A stretch of 64,000 nt of DNA, taken from NCBI GenBank assembly GCA_913062575.1, contig CAJXVT010000005.1, positions 1 through 64,000 of the forward strand. The letters run 5' to 3'. The position numbers and the translations under genes were made by a program. This stretch comes from an uncultured Flavobacteriaceae bacterium. Its GTDB lineage: Bacteria; Bacteroidota; Bacteroidia; Flavobacteriales; Flavobacteriaceae. Shown here piece after piece: positions 26,324 through 36,003 of the stretch (within the stretch, counting starts at the first letter, position 1; each line of letters starts with the position of its first letter). The notes under the pieces were generated by a model. That model was not told the DNA's origin. It was given only the letters and a program-made list of their open reading frames with translations, and searched no databases.

Positions 26324-27802
26324 ATGAAAACCCTCTATAAATTATTTCTTTCTTTTTTTGTTTTAGTCACCTTTTACAGTTGTACAAAAGAAGACGAAAT
26401 CCCAATCGATGTTGAAATCAATGATTTTATATGGAAATCGTTGAATGCTTATTATTTAAATCAAGATCTGATTCCAAATTTATCTGATAGACGTTTTAAC
26501 TCTCAACCAGAATTAAATAATTTCTTAAGGCAATTTTCGACTCCAGAAGATTTATTCACAAGTTTAACTTCTCAAGGCTCAAGTAGCGATAGTAAATCAG
26601 TGTTAATTAGTGATAACAATCTAATTATAGAACCAGAGATTAGAACCTCTATAACACATGGAATGGAATATGGTATTATTGCCGAACCAGGAAGCACAGA
26701 AAATGTGCTAGGTTATGTTCATTATATTTTACCAAATTCAGACGCCTCTAACCAACCGATTAAAAGAGGTGAGTTTTTTTATGCAGTAGATGACACTCAG
26801 TTAACTAGAGATAATTTTAGAACATTACTAGAAGGATCAGATTCTTATGAATTATATATGGCTAGCTTTAACGGTGTAGATGTTGTAGCAGATTCTATAC
26901 TTGTAAGTACCGTAAAAACCCCTAGAACAATTCCGTTAGCAAAATCAGGGTTTACACATTCACCTATCTTTCTATCAAAGAATATTGTTAGTGGATCAAA
27001 TAATATTGGTTACCTTTTGTATAACAATGACTTTTCTAGTAATTACATTAACTCTTTAAATACTACTTTTTTACAGTTTAAAACACAGGGAGTTAATCAA
27101 CTAATACTAGATTTACGCTATAATATTGGAGGTGGTGGTTTTGTAGAAAATATCAATAAAATTTCAAGTATGATTACGGGGCAATTCACAGGGCAACCCT
27201 TCTTAAAAGAACGTTGGAATACTAAGGCACAACCTTGGTTTGAAAAGCATCAACCAGATTCATTAATTACCAACTTTACTGATAAAATCAATGCCACCAC
27301 TTCAATAAACAGCTTAGAATTAACCGATGTTTATATCCTTATGAATGGAAGTTCTTCTAGTATAGAGTTGTTAATTAACAGTTTAAATAGCTATATAAAC
27401 GTACATATTATTAATAGTGTTGATACGAATGGAAATAATACAGGTTCAATTACCTTATACAATTCAATTGATTATAATTTCTTTGGTAGAAATCTAAATC
27501 ACACCTATGCACTACAACCAATTGTATTAGAGTTTTTAAATAATGACAACGCTACTTTTAATGATGGATTTACACCTGATATGAGAATTTGTACTCAAGA
27601 AGACATCTTAAACTTAGGTGAATTAGGTGAGACTTCAGACCCATTATTAAATGAAGTTCTAAGTTTAGTTAATAACATTCCTCCTTCACCTCCAGTAATT
27701 TGCAATCCAAATAATTTTGAATTTTTATTTAGTTCTTTTAATAGACAAAGATTAGTAGACATTGGCATGTTTATTAAAAGGGACTTACCAAATACGAATT
27801 AA
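26324..27802 (+). CDS. S41 peptidase-like lipoprotein, lysine lost
   Basis: A 492-residue lipoprotein (lipobox FYSC, C20) of the S41/C-terminal processing family, with a PDZ-like region near 115-200 and a tail-specific protease domain from about 225. It is a paralogue of the next gene. Aligning the two, the serine of the active site is kept (S343 within NGSSSSIE), but the lysine of the Ser-Lys dyad, K357 in the neighbour (THGKYVGS), is replaced by N371 (TNGNNTGS). It may therefore be proteolytically dead. The start is the ATG at 26324; an in-frame TTG three bases earlier is not preferred. It is the first gene of a pair with one base between stop and start. Confidence 0.8.
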   Translation: MKTLYKLFLSFFVLVTFYSCTKEDEIPIDVEINDFIWKSLNAYYLNQDLIPNLSDRRFNSQPELNNFLRQFSTPEDLFTSLTSQGSSSDSKSVLISDNNLIIEPEIRTSITHGMEYGIIAEPGSTENVLGYVHYILPNSDASNQPIKRGEFFYAVDDTQLTRDNFRTLLEGSDSYELYMASFNGVDVVADSILVSTVKTPRTIPLAKSGFTHSPIFLSKNIVSGSNNIGYLLYNNDFSSNYINSLNTTFLQFKTQGVNQLILDLRYNIGGGGFVENINKISSMITGQFTGQPFLKERWNTKAQPWFEKHQPDSLITNFTDKINATTSINSLELTDVYILMNGSSSSIELLINSLNSYINVHIINSVDTNGNNTGSITLYNSIDYNFFGRNLNHTYALQPIVLEFLNNDNATFNDGFTPDMRICTQEDILNLGELGETSDPLLNEVLSLVNNIPPSPPVICNPNNFEFLFSSFNRQRLVDIGMFIKRDLPNTN

Positions 27803-27803
27803 G

Positions 27804-29216
27804 ATGACAAAAAAGGCTACTTTCTTTTTATTAATAATCTTCACACTAGTTTCTTGTACAAAAATAAAAGTTACTCCTTCAGAAAATTTAGAAGTGAATG
27901 ATTTTATTTGGAAAGGTTTAAACACCTTCTACTTATGGCAAGGTAATGTAGCAAACTTAACTGATAACCGTTTTTTAAATTCGGATAGCTATCATCAATT
28001 TTTAAGCTCAGAACCAAATTCAGTACAGTTTTTTGAAAATTTATTATATCAAAGAGAAACCATAGATAAGTGGTCATGGATTGTTGAGGATTACAATGCT
28101 TTAGAAAATTCTTTTCAGGGTATTTCACTGCACAATGGAGTAGAGTTTGGATTGGTCTTTGAAAGAGGAAGTACAACAGATGTTTTTGGCTATGTACGCT
28201 ATGTATTACCTAATACAGATGCTAGCATCAAAAATGTAAAAAGAGGAATGATTTTTAATGCCGTAAACAACACGAGACTAAACATTAATAATTATCGAAG
28301 CTTATTATTCTCAGACAATCTAGATTATTCAATTAATCTTGCTGATTATAATAACGGGAATCCTACATCAAACGGAATGTCAATTTCTTTAACCAAATCA
28401 GAATACACTGAGAATCCAGTCTTCATTACTAAAACAATCAATTCGGGAAGCAAAAAAATCGGCTATTTAATGTACAATAGCTTTACAACAAATTTTGATG
28501 ACGAGCTAAATGCAGCTTTCTTGGTGTTAAAAAATGAGGGAATTACAGATCTAATTATCGATCTAAGATACAACGGTGGTGGCTCTGTTAGAACAGCAGT
28601 TTATTTATCAAGTATGATAACTGGACAATTTACCGGGCAATTATTTGCCAAAAAACAATGGAATGATAAAATCAGCATCAGTAACTCCAGTCTAGAAGAA
28701 AAATTTACAAATCAAATTAATAATGGTACTATTCAGGAAAGTATCAACAGTTTATCTTTAGATAGAGTCTATTTTATTACAACCAACAGTTCTGCATCCG
28801 CATCAGAATTGGTTATTAACGGATTGAATCCTTATATCGATGTCAGAACTATTGGCACAAAAACCCACGGGAAATATGTAGGATCGATTACCTTATATGA
28901 TTCTCCAAAAATGTATAACAAAGAAAACATCAACCCAAATCATACATGGGCAATGCAACCCATCGTTTTGGAGATTAAAAATAAACTTGGAGAGAATAGC
29001 ATTGAAGGGTTTACTCCAAATATATTAATAGCCGAAGATTACAGTAATCTTGGTGTTTTAGGAGAAATCTCTGACCCTTTATTAAATAGAGCAGTGACGT
29101 ACATCACAACAGGATCAAAAGGTCAACAAGCATCAAGAAAAAGTTCGTTTAAAGAGTTTTATAATTCGAAGTTAGCACAGCCTACAAGTAATAATATGTA
29201 CTTAGAATTTAAATAA
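27804..29216 (+). CDS. S41 family peptidase lipoprotein
   Basis: A 470-residue lipoprotein (lipobox LVSC, C18) and intact paralogue of the preceding protein. The S41 catalytic serine is S330 in SASASE and the lysine is K357 in THGK, 27 residues apart, consistent with the Ser-Lys dyad of the family. A PDZ-like region precedes the catalytic domain. It starts one base after the stop of the upstream gene, so the two are translated from one mRNA. It would cleave C-terminal peptides or unfolded proteins in the periplasm or at the outer membrane. The C-terminus is lysine/serine-rich without a known sorting signal. Confidence 0.85.
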   Translation: MTKKATFFLLIIFTLVSCTKIKVTPSENLEVNDFIWKGLNTFYLWQGNVANLTDNRFLNSDSYHQFLSSEPNSVQFFENLLYQRETIDKWSWIVEDYNALENSFQGISLHNGVEFGLVFERGSTTDVFGYVRYVLPNTDASIKNVKRGMIFNAVNNTRLNINNYRSLLFSDNLDYSINLADYNNGNPTSNGMSISLTKSEYTENPVFITKTINSGSKKIGYLMYNSFTTNFDDELNAAFLVLKNEGITDLIIDLRYNGGGSVRTAVYLSSMITGQFTGQLFAKKQWNDKISISNSSLEEKFTNQINNGTIQESINSLSLDRVYFITTNSSASASELVINGLNPYIDVRTIGTKTHGKYVGSITLYDSPKMYNKENINPNHTWAMQPIVLEIKNKLGENSIEGFTPNILIAEDYSNLGVLGEISDPLLNRAVTYITTGSKGQQASRKSSFKEFYNSKLAQPTSNNMYLEFK

Positions 29217-29261
29217 TCATAAAGTAGACCTTGTAATAAATAGCCTATCGAAATGAATCAA

Positions 29262-29660
29262 CTAAGATTTATTTCTAACCAACACATGAATTGTCCTTGA
29301 TCTAGATATAAAATCTTTAGAAAAGTGTGTAGGGTGTTTTGAATATGGAGCAAATTGCTCAATCCAAATAGTATCTTTATTTATCACTCTTAGTAAGCCC
29401 GGTATTTTCATTTTGTTTCCGCCACGCTGCATTGTAAAGTCAATCCAATATGTTGGTTTGGAGAAATCTATCTTGTATGAAACCGACATTCCGTATCCCA
29501 TTTGAGAAAAAGAAGCTTTCGTATTACTTGTGAAATTATATTCAACTTGCATTTCTTTGTCCACCCATTTTCCTTTTATACTTAGTTCTTCAGACTGACT
29601 AAAGGCATTAAAACTAAATAAGCATGTAATTAATATAAGCGATTGAGCTATTTTTTTCAT
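29262..29660 (-). CDS. Secreted hypothetical protein
   Basis: A 132-residue protein with a signal peptide (cleavage near AFSQS, residue 22), then a beta-rich domain that looks lipocalin-like (alternating strands: KGKWVDKEMQVEYNF, YWIDFTMQRGG, KIPGLLRVINKDTIWIEQF). I know similar small secreted proteins in Bacteroidota but no function. It lies 16 bases after the patatin gene on the same strand and is probably co-transcribed with it. Confidence 0.6.
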   Translation of the reverse strand: MKKIAQSLILITCLFSFNAFSQSEELSIKGKWVDKEMQVEYNFTSNTKASFSQMGYGMSVSYKIDFSKPTYWIDFTMQRGGNKMKIPGLLRVINKDTIWIEQFAPYSKHPTHFSKDFISRSRTIHVLVRNKS

Positions 29661-29676
29661 TTTCTATAATTAAGTA

Positions 29677-30615
29677 TTATTTATCTTTCTCTAAAATATT
29701 AGGTCTGAAATCATTCATTAAACTTTCATTTTTAGTCTTTGCATGCTCAAAACCAGATTGCCACCATTTGGTCATCAATTTTTTATCAAAAACTAACGAA
29801 TTTGTAGTTAGAACTGTTGGTGTGTAATATAAATTCAATTGTACATCATGATGTTTTGCAGATAATTTTCCGATGGTAATATTGTGCCTTTCTACATGTT
29901 CTAACATAAAGTCAAACACATCAAACAATAACGAAAACGGGTTTTTAGATTTCATTCTATTAATCTGATTCACCTCCGTTTCTAATATAATAGCATCAAC
30001 TTCTTTTGCTCCTCGTAAAATGGCTTCTCTAATTGGCACCAGACAACCAAAACCACCATCTGCATATTGACATCCATTTTTTTCTAACAAACTCATAAAC
30101 GGAATATAATTGCAAGAGGCCCATATCCAATCACAAAAATCAGTGTAACTACATTCACTCAATGTTTTGTACTCAATTCTGTTCGCAGATAAATTTGAAA
30201 CCGTAATCACCACCTCTTTTTCAGCCTTTAATATTTCTAAAAATATTTCTTCTGTAATATTTTTACGAATTAACTTTCGTAAATTTTTACTTTCTCCAAA
30301 TGTCTTTCTCCCATTAACAAAATTCCAAAGTGTATTCAGGTGATTAATGGTAATCACTTTTTCGCCGTGTACTTTTTTAACCACAAACGGATTATTACTG
30401 AAAATTGTTTTTTGATTTACATTCGTGTATATTTTTTTCAACGATTCAATTCTACCCAATGCCAAATGAGAAACCATTAAACTACCTGTAGAAGTCCCTA
30501 TCAAAATATCATATTCCTTCTTTTTTTCATTCATCAAGTATTGTGCAACTCCACCAGCAAAAGCCCCCTTGCTTCCACCTCCAGAAATAACCAATGCTTT
30601 CTTTTGATACTCCAT
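29677..30615 (-). CDS. Patatin-like phospholipase
   Basis: A 312-residue patatin-domain hydrolase. The oxyanion loop is SGGGSKGAFAGG (11-22), the nucleophile S42 lies in GTSTG (40-44), and the partner aspartate is D186 in ADGG. All three catalytic elements are present, so it should act as a Ser-Asp acyl hydrolase on lipids. No signal peptide or membrane helix is present, pointing to a cytoplasmic enzyme. It is followed after 16 bases by a small secreted protein gene. Confidence 0.88.
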   Translation of the reverse strand: MEYQKKALVISGGGSKGAFAGGVAQYLMNEKKKEYDILIGTSTGSLMVSHLALGRIESLKKIYTNVNQKTIFSNNPFVVKKVHGEKVITINHLNTLWNFVNGRKTFGESKNLRKLIRKNITEEIFLEILKAEKEVVITVSNLSANRIEYKTLSECSYTDFCDWIWASCNYIPFMSLLEKNGCQYADGGFGCLVPIREAILRGAKEVDAIILETEVNQINRMKSKNPFSLLFDVFDFMLEHVERHNITIGKLSAKHHDVQLNLYYTPTVLTTNSLVFDKKLMTKWWQSGFEHAKTKNESLMNDFRPNILEKDK

Positions 30616-30709
30616 ATTTAATCTTCGTAAATAAATTGATGAGAAATTTAAAAACTATTTGCTTTTAAATCTAGCAATATTGTAAATTAGTCGCACTAAA
30701 ATATAAAAA

Positions 30710-31750
30710 ATGAAACGAAATCTACTTTTAATTTGCTGTACTTTTATTCTTTTTTCTTGTAAGCAAGAATATATCGTACGAAGTTTTGAATCTGTTAGCA
30801 TTCAAAAAATTGATATGGATAGCACAAGTATCAGAGCAATTCATGCAATTAGTGAAAGTGAAATGCTTTTTGCAGGGTCTCGTGGAGATATTGGTTTAAC
30901 AGAAGATAGTGGAAAAACCTGGAGCTTTGACTTTATTACCTATCAAGATTCTATAACACCTCATTTTAGAAGTATAGCAAAAACAACATCAAGTATTTTT
31001 GCGTTATCTATTGCAAACCCAGCATTATTATATAAAATAACAAACGGAAATAAAGAAATAGTATACATAGAAAAAGGCGCAAAAGTTTTCTACGATGCGA
31101 TGACTTTTTTAGATGATAAAACCGGAATTGCTATTGGAGATCCAATAGATGGTTGCACCTCTATTATAATGACCTATGATGGCGGTGACACTTGGAACAA
31201 AATTGATTGCTCTAAATTACCAGAAGTTAAAGAAGGAGAAGCATCTTTTGCAGCAAGTAATACAAATATTGCATTTGTAAAAAACACCATTTGGGTGGTA
31301 ACTGGAGGAACTAGAGCAAGAGTGTTAAAATCTTCTGATAAAGGAAAATCTTGGAAAATTATTGACACCCCTATTATTCAAGGAGATGGACCGCAAGGAA
31401 TCTATTCTGTAGATTTTTATAATGAGAATATTGGAATTATTATGGGAGGGAATTTTTCTAAACCAGACGATAATAAAGCAAACAAAGCAATCACCACAGA
31501 TGGTGGTGAAACTTGGACTTTAGTTGCAGATGGTAAAGCACCAAATTATAAAAGTTGTGTACAATACATTCCTGGCACAAAAGGAAAGGAAATTATTGCA
31601 GTTGGTAAAACTGGAGTTTCTTTCTCTAATGATGGTGGGTTAACTTGGACAAATATTAGCAAAGATGGTTATTATGCAATTAAATTTGTTGATAATAAAA
31701 CAGCTTGGTTATCTGGATATAAAAAAATTGGTAAGTTAATTTTAAAATAA
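30710..31750 (+). CDS. BNR/YCF48-like repeat lipoprotein
   Basis: A 346-residue lipoprotein (lipobox LFSC, C17) built of beta-propeller repeats. Repeats with the pattern S.D.G.TW (EDSGKTWSF, YDGGDTWNK, SSDKGKSWKI, TDGGETWTL, NDGGLTWTN) match BNR/Asp-box or YCF48-type sialidase-like folds, usually non-catalytic. A binding or assembly role is likely but the ligand is unknown. It starts a run of plus-strand genes ending with peptidase T: 10 bases to the next gene. Confidence 0.78.
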   Translation: MKRNLLLICCTFILFSCKQEYIVRSFESVSIQKIDMDSTSIRAIHAISESEMLFAGSRGDIGLTEDSGKTWSFDFITYQDSITPHFRSIAKTTSSIFALSIANPALLYKITNGNKEIVYIEKGAKVFYDAMTFLDDKTGIAIGDPIDGCTSIIMTYDGGDTWNKIDCSKLPEVKEGEASFAASNTNIAFVKNTIWVVTGGTRARVLKSSDKGKSWKIIDTPIIQGDGPQGIYSVDFYNENIGIIMGGNFSKPDDNKANKAITTDGGETWTLVADGKAPNYKSCVQYIPGTKGKEIIAVGKTGVSFSNDGGLTWTNISKDGYYAIKFVDNKTAWLSGYKKIGKLILK

Positions 31751-31760
31751 AACGATTTAA

Positions 31761-32327
31761 ATGAAGCTAATTATTAGAGTTGCTTTGATTGTTTTATTGG
31801 TTATCTCGTGTAAATCAGGTGATGAAATTGAAAATGAATTCTCTTGTAATTCATCTTTTTTCTTAGGAGAAACAAAAACAGTTTTTGACACAAAAAACAA
31901 ATTCTCTGCTAAAATCCCTAAACACTGGAAAATCAATTTATTTAATGACGAAATGCAGTCATCAATATACTTTGCAGACACTACAAAACAATTAAAAAAA
32001 ACAGTATTAATTGATATTACACAGCTATCCAAAGCCTATAAATTTGATGAGAAATTTAAGAGATTATTATTTGAAAATGATTCTTTACTGCAACTAAAGA
32101 ATGTTAAATCAAACAATTATAATTTTAATAAATACCCTGCTTACTACTCTATATCCAAAGGAAAAAAGGGAAAGTTTTCTTATCAAATTATAAACATATT
32201 TGTCCAGCAAAACGACAGAAATTCTTTTCACTTAAAAACAGAGGTTTACGGAGAAAAAGCAGTGAGTTCTCGCTTTTGTAAAGCTATCAAATTACTAAAA
32301 TCAATCACTTTTAATGAATCTGAATAA
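31761..32327 (+). CDS. Hypothetical lipoprotein
   Basis: A 188-residue lipoprotein (lipobox VISC, C17) with a central beta-rich part (FSAKIPKHWKINLFND, then YKFDEKFKRLLF) that reminds of PsbP-like folds; I cannot assign a family with confidence. Its 3' end overlaps the start of the peptidase T gene by 14 bases, and it follows the BNR lipoprotein by 10. So it belongs to that operon. No catalytic motif is visible. Confidence 0.6.
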   Translation: MKLIIRVALIVLLVISCKSGDEIENEFSCNSSFFLGETKTVFDTKNKFSAKIPKHWKINLFNDEMQSSIYFADTTKQLKKTVLIDITQLSKAYKFDEKFKRLLFENDSLLQLKNVKSNNYNFNKYPAYYSISKGKKGKFSYQIINIFVQQNDRNSFHLKTEVYGEKAVSSRFCKAIKLLKSITFNESE

Positions 32328-33558
32328 AGAACACATACTCAATAGATTTATCAGTTATGTAACTGTTGACACAGAATCAGACCCAAATAATCCTGCCTTT
32401 CCAAGCACAGAAAAACAATGGGACTTAGCTAATAAGTTAGTGAATGAATTAGAAGAAATAGGTCTATCTGACATTTCCTTAGATGAGAACTGCTATATTA
32501 TGGCAACAGCACCTAGTAATCTTGATTATAAGGTTCCAACAATTGGTTTTGTAGCCCATATTGATACAAGTCCAGATTTTACTGGAGCAAATGTAAAACC
32601 ACAAATCCACGAGAATTATGATGGAAAAGACATCATTTTAAATCAAAGAGAAAATATTGTTTTATCTCCAAGTTATTTTGAGGATTTATTACAATATAAA
32701 GAACAAACTATAATTACAACAGATGGCACTACTCTTTTAGGTGCAGATGATAAAGCTGGTGTTACGGAGATTGTTTCTGCAATGGAATACCTGATTCAAC
32801 ATCCTGAAATTAAACATGGAGATATCAGAATTTGTTTCACTCCAGATGAAGAAGTAGGTAAAGGTGCACATTTATTTGATGTCGCTAAATTTGGAGCTGA
32901 ATGGGCGTACACAATGGATGGAAGTCAGGTTGGAGAATTAGAATATGAAAACTTTAATGCAGCAGGCGCAAAAGTTACTATTGAAGGTAAAATTGTGCAT
33001 CCTGGTTATGCTAAAGGAAAAATGATCAATTCTATGTTAATCGCTAATGAGTTTATTACAAAACTCCCAACAAATGAAGTTCCTGAAAAAACTACTGGCT
33101 ATGAGGGTTTCTTTCATCTACACGATATGCACGGAACAGTAGAAAAAACTACATTAGAATATATTATTAGAGATCATGATATGGACTTGTTTTTACAACG
33201 CAAATCTGATTTTGAAAATATTGCAACGTCAATGAATGAAAAACTAGGGAAAGATTTAATTTCTGTTGTTATTAAAGATCAATACTTTAATATGAAGGAA
33301 AAGGTAACTCCAGTGATGCATATTGTAGATATTGCCGAAGAAGCAATGAAAGATATTGGTATTACACCTTTAATTAAGGCCATTCGTGGAGGAACCGATG
33401 GTTCTCAATTATCCTACAAAGGTTTGCCATGCCCCAATATTTTTGCTGGAGGACATAATTTTCATGGTAGATATGAATATGTTCCTCTTGAATCAATTTT
33501 AAAAGCTACAGAAGTCATTGTTAAAATTGCAGAAAAAGTTGCAGTGAAATTCAAATAA
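32314..33558 (+). CDS. pepT: Peptidase T (tripeptidase)
   Basis: A 414-residue M20B aminotripeptidase that removes the N-terminal residue from tripeptides in the cytosol. The metal-binding H82 and D84 (VAHIDTSPD), the bridging aspartate in GADDKAG, the catalytic EE pair in FTPDEEVG and the C-terminal zinc histidine in GGHNFHGRYE are all visible. The length is close to E. coli PepT. It overlaps the upstream lipoprotein gene by 14 bases, so it is translated within that operon, although its role is probably housekeeping. Confidence 0.95.
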   Translation: MNLNKEHILNRFISYVTVDTESDPNNPAFPSTEKQWDLANKLVNELEEIGLSDISLDENCYIMATAPSNLDYKVPTIGFVAHIDTSPDFTGANVKPQIHENYDGKDIILNQRENIVLSPSYFEDLLQYKEQTIITTDGTTLLGADDKAGVTEIVSAMEYLIQHPEIKHGDIRICFTPDEEVGKGAHLFDVAKFGAEWAYTMDGSQVGELEYENFNAAGAKVTIEGKIVHPGYAKGKMINSMLIANEFITKLPTNEVPEKTTGYEGFFHLHDMHGTVEKTTLEYIIRDHDMDLFLQRKSDFENIATSMNEKLGKDLISVVIKDQYFNMKEKVTPVMHIVDIAEEAMKDIGITPLIKAIRGGTDGSQLSYKGLPCPNIFAGGHNFHGRYEYVPLESILKATEVIVKIAEKVAVKFK

Positions 33559-33618
33559 CACATTTTTAAACAATTTGTTAGAATTTACTATAAATAACTT
33601 AAAAAACCTTTAGTTTAC

Positions 33619-33626
33619 TACATTTG
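33619..33626 (+). promoter_or_regulatory. -7 element of lysA
   Basis: TACATTTG, perfect TAnnTTTG, lies 23 bases before the lysA start codon. No -33 TTG is at the expected distance, so the promoter is supported by one element only. Confidence 0.5.
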
Positions 33627-33649
33627 CGTCATAAATAAACAATATTATT

Positions 33650-34855
33650 ATGACCAGTGAAGCTTTAGTTGCCTTATCTCAGAAATACGGTAGTCCGTTA
33701 TATATATACGACACAGAGAAAATCACCTCTCAGTACAACAGATTGATCAATGCGTTCTCTAAAGTTAAGAGCATAAAGTTAAACTACGCAACAAAGGCTT
33801 TGTCTAATATCAATATATTAAAGGTTTTTAATCAGTTAAAAGCAGGTTTAGACACGGTTTCCATACAAGAAGTCCAATTAGGTTTGGCTGCAGGATTTTC
33901 TCCACAAGACATCATCTTTACGCCTAACGGAGTTTCTTTAGAGGAGATTGAAGAAGCAGCAAAATTGGACGTGCAAATTAATATAGATAACTTATCCATA
34001 TTAGAGTTATTTGGACAAAAACATCCAGAAACACCAGTTTGTATACGTATTAATCCACATGTAATGGCTGGTGGAAACAGCAAAATTTCTGTTGGTCATA
34101 TCGATTCCAAATTCGGTATTTCAATTTATCAAGTTCCGCATATTAAACGAGTGGTAGAAAATACGGGGATGCATATTAACGGAATACATATGCACACAGG
34201 TTCTGATATTTTAGATATTGACACCTTCATTAGAGCAACAGAAATCCTATTTGATGTTGCTGCTCAATTTGACAATCTTGATTTTATCGATTTCGGAAGT
34301 GGATTTAAAGTACCCTATAAAGAAGGGGACATTTCTACAGATATTGAACAATTAGGGAAACAACTCTCTAAAAGGTTCAATCAATTTTGCAAAGATTATG
34401 GTAAAGACCTAACCTTGATGTTTGAACCCGGAAAGTTTTTAGTAAGTGAAGCAGGGTTTTTCTTAGCAAAAGTAAATGTCATAAAACAAACTACATCTAC
34501 TGTTTTTGCAGGAGTTGATAGTGGGTTTAATCATTTGGTAAGACCAATGATGTATGATTCATATCATCACATCACCAATATATCACAACCAAAAGGAAGA
34601 GAACGCTATTACTCTGTTGTCGGGTATATCTGTGAGACAGATACTTTTGGATCTAATAGGCGCATTAGTGAAATTACTGAAGGAGATGTATTGTGTTTTC
34701 ATAATGCGGGTGCATATTGTTTTTCTATGACGTCAAATTACAATTCTAGGTACAAGCCAGCAGAAGTAATGGTGCATAACGGTGTAGATTACCTAATTAG
34801 GCAAAGAGATACATTTGAAGATATTTTAAGAAATCAAGAAAATATTTCCTTTTAA
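33650..34855 (+). CDS. lysA: Diaminopimelate decarboxylase
   Basis: A 401-residue fold-type III PLP decarboxylase of the LysA group. It converts meso-diaminopimelate to L-lysine, the last step of lysine synthesis. The PLP lysine is K49 in NYATKALS; HMHTGSDI and the glycine-rich DFGSGFKVPY motif bind the cofactor phosphate; CETDTFGSNR and HNAGAYCFSM complete the active site. It is single, preceded by its own -7 element, and converges on the cysteine desulfurase gene with a 4-base gap and no clear terminator. Confidence 0.93.
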   Translation: MTSEALVALSQKYGSPLYIYDTEKITSQYNRLINAFSKVKSIKLNYATKALSNINILKVFNQLKAGLDTVSIQEVQLGLAAGFSPQDIIFTPNGVSLEEIEEAAKLDVQINIDNLSILELFGQKHPETPVCIRINPHVMAGGNSKISVGHIDSKFGISIYQVPHIKRVVENTGMHINGIHMHTGSDILDIDTFIRATEILFDVAAQFDNLDFIDFGSGFKVPYKEGDISTDIEQLGKQLSKRFNQFCKDYGKDLTLMFEPGKFLVSEAGFFLAKVNVIKQTTSTVFAGVDSGFNHLVRPMMYDSYHHITNISQPKGRERYYSVVGYICETDTFGSNRRISEITEGDVLCFHNAGAYCFSMTSNYNSRYKPAEVMVHNGVDYLIRQRDTFEDILRNQENISF

Positions 34856-34859
34856 CTAA

Positions 34860-35996
34860 CTATTTTTCTTTTACTAGATCAATTATTTTATTAGCAACAT
34901 AATCAATTTCTTCAATTGTATTATACTTACCTATTCCTATTCTAAAAGAATTCTTTAAGACTAAATCATTTGCTTGTATAGCTTTTATTACTCTTGATGG
35001 CTTCGTACTTGTACTTGAACAGGCTGATGTTGTAGAAAACATTACATTGGGTAGTTTCCCTTTTAATACTTCTCCAGAAATAGTTGGGATTGAGATATTC
35101 AAATTTCCTGGATGTCTATTTTCAGGACATCCATTTAATTTAATTCCTTCAATTGATGAAAACAATTGATTTTCCATTCTATCACGAAGCATTTTTATAT
35201 GCCCAAATATACGGTTAGATTCTGAATTTAAAATATCACAAGTTTTCCCAAACCCTACAATTGCAGGTGTATTTATTGTACTAGGCCTAATGCCTTTTTC
35301 TTGACCACCTCCAAATAGAATAGGCTTTAATTTTATGTTTGCTTTTTTCCGTACAAAAAGTGCCCCAACTCCTCTAGGTCCATAGATTTTATGTGCAGAT
35401 ATAGAGGCCATATCTATATAGTTAGTATTCATATTTAATTGATACCAACCCAATCCTTGAGTTATATCACAAAAGAATTTTGCTCCTACACTCTTTGAAA
35501 TTTCTCCAATTTGTTTTATAGGCTGCACAGTACCTATTTCATTATTTGCCAGCATTATAGCAACAACCAATGTTTGTTCTGTAGCAGCTTGTTTTAAATC
35601 TTCAGTGTTTATTCTTCCAACAGTATCTACATTTAGTATCGTTACTTTATAGCCTAAACGTCTAATTTCATTGACAGACTGCAAAATTGCTGGGTGTTCT
35701 GTTTTTTGGGTAATAATGTGGTTTCTTTTAGATGCATTAGATTTTAAGAGCCCAAAAAGCGCAATATTAATAGCTTCTGTAGCTCCACTTGTAAAAGTTA
35801 TTTCAGATGGTTTGGCTCCAATTAAATTTGAAACTTGAAATCGCGCATTTTCAACAGCTGAATTTGTTTTCCACCCAGCTTTATGATTTCCATTTCCATA
35901 ATGCTCTGTGAAATAAGGAAGCATTACAGAAAGTACATCTTGATCCACAGGCGTAGACGCATGCGAATCAAGATAAATTACTTTTTTATTCATCAT
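34860..35996 (-). CDS. Cysteine desulfurase (NifS/IscS-like)
   Basis: A 378-residue class V aminotransferase-fold enzyme. The PLP lysine is K203 in SAHKIYGPRG, the histidine in NEIGTVQPIK and the SGATEAI segment are present, and C326 in TSACSST is the persulfide cysteine on the mobile loop. It would take sulfur from cysteine as a bound persulfide. It is the last gene of a cluster with a DsrE-type protein (7 bases before it) and a methyltransferase, so its sulfur probably goes to the DsrE protein rather than to iron-sulfur cluster assembly; no Isc or Suf scaffold is adjacent. Methionines 1 and 2 both could start it. Confidence 0.85.
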   Translation of the reverse strand: MMNKKVIYLDSHASTPVDQDVLSVMLPYFTEHYGNGNHKAGWKTNSAVENARFQVSNLIGAKPSEITFTSGATEAINIALFGLLKSNASKRNHIITQKTEHPAILQSVNEIRRLGYKVTILNVDTVGRINTEDLKQAATEQTLVVAIMLANNEIGTVQPIKQIGEISKSVGAKFFCDITQGLGWYQLNMNTNYIDMASISAHKIYGPRGVGALFVRKKANIKLKPILFGGGQEKGIRPSTINTPAIVGFGKTCDILNSESNRIFGHIKMLRDRMENQLFSSIEGIKLNGCPENRHPGNLNISIPTISGEVLKGKLPNVMFSTTSACSSTSTKPSRVIKAIQANDLVLKNSFRIGIGKYNTIEEIDYVANKIIDLVKEK

Positions 35997-36003
35997 TTTT
36001 ACT

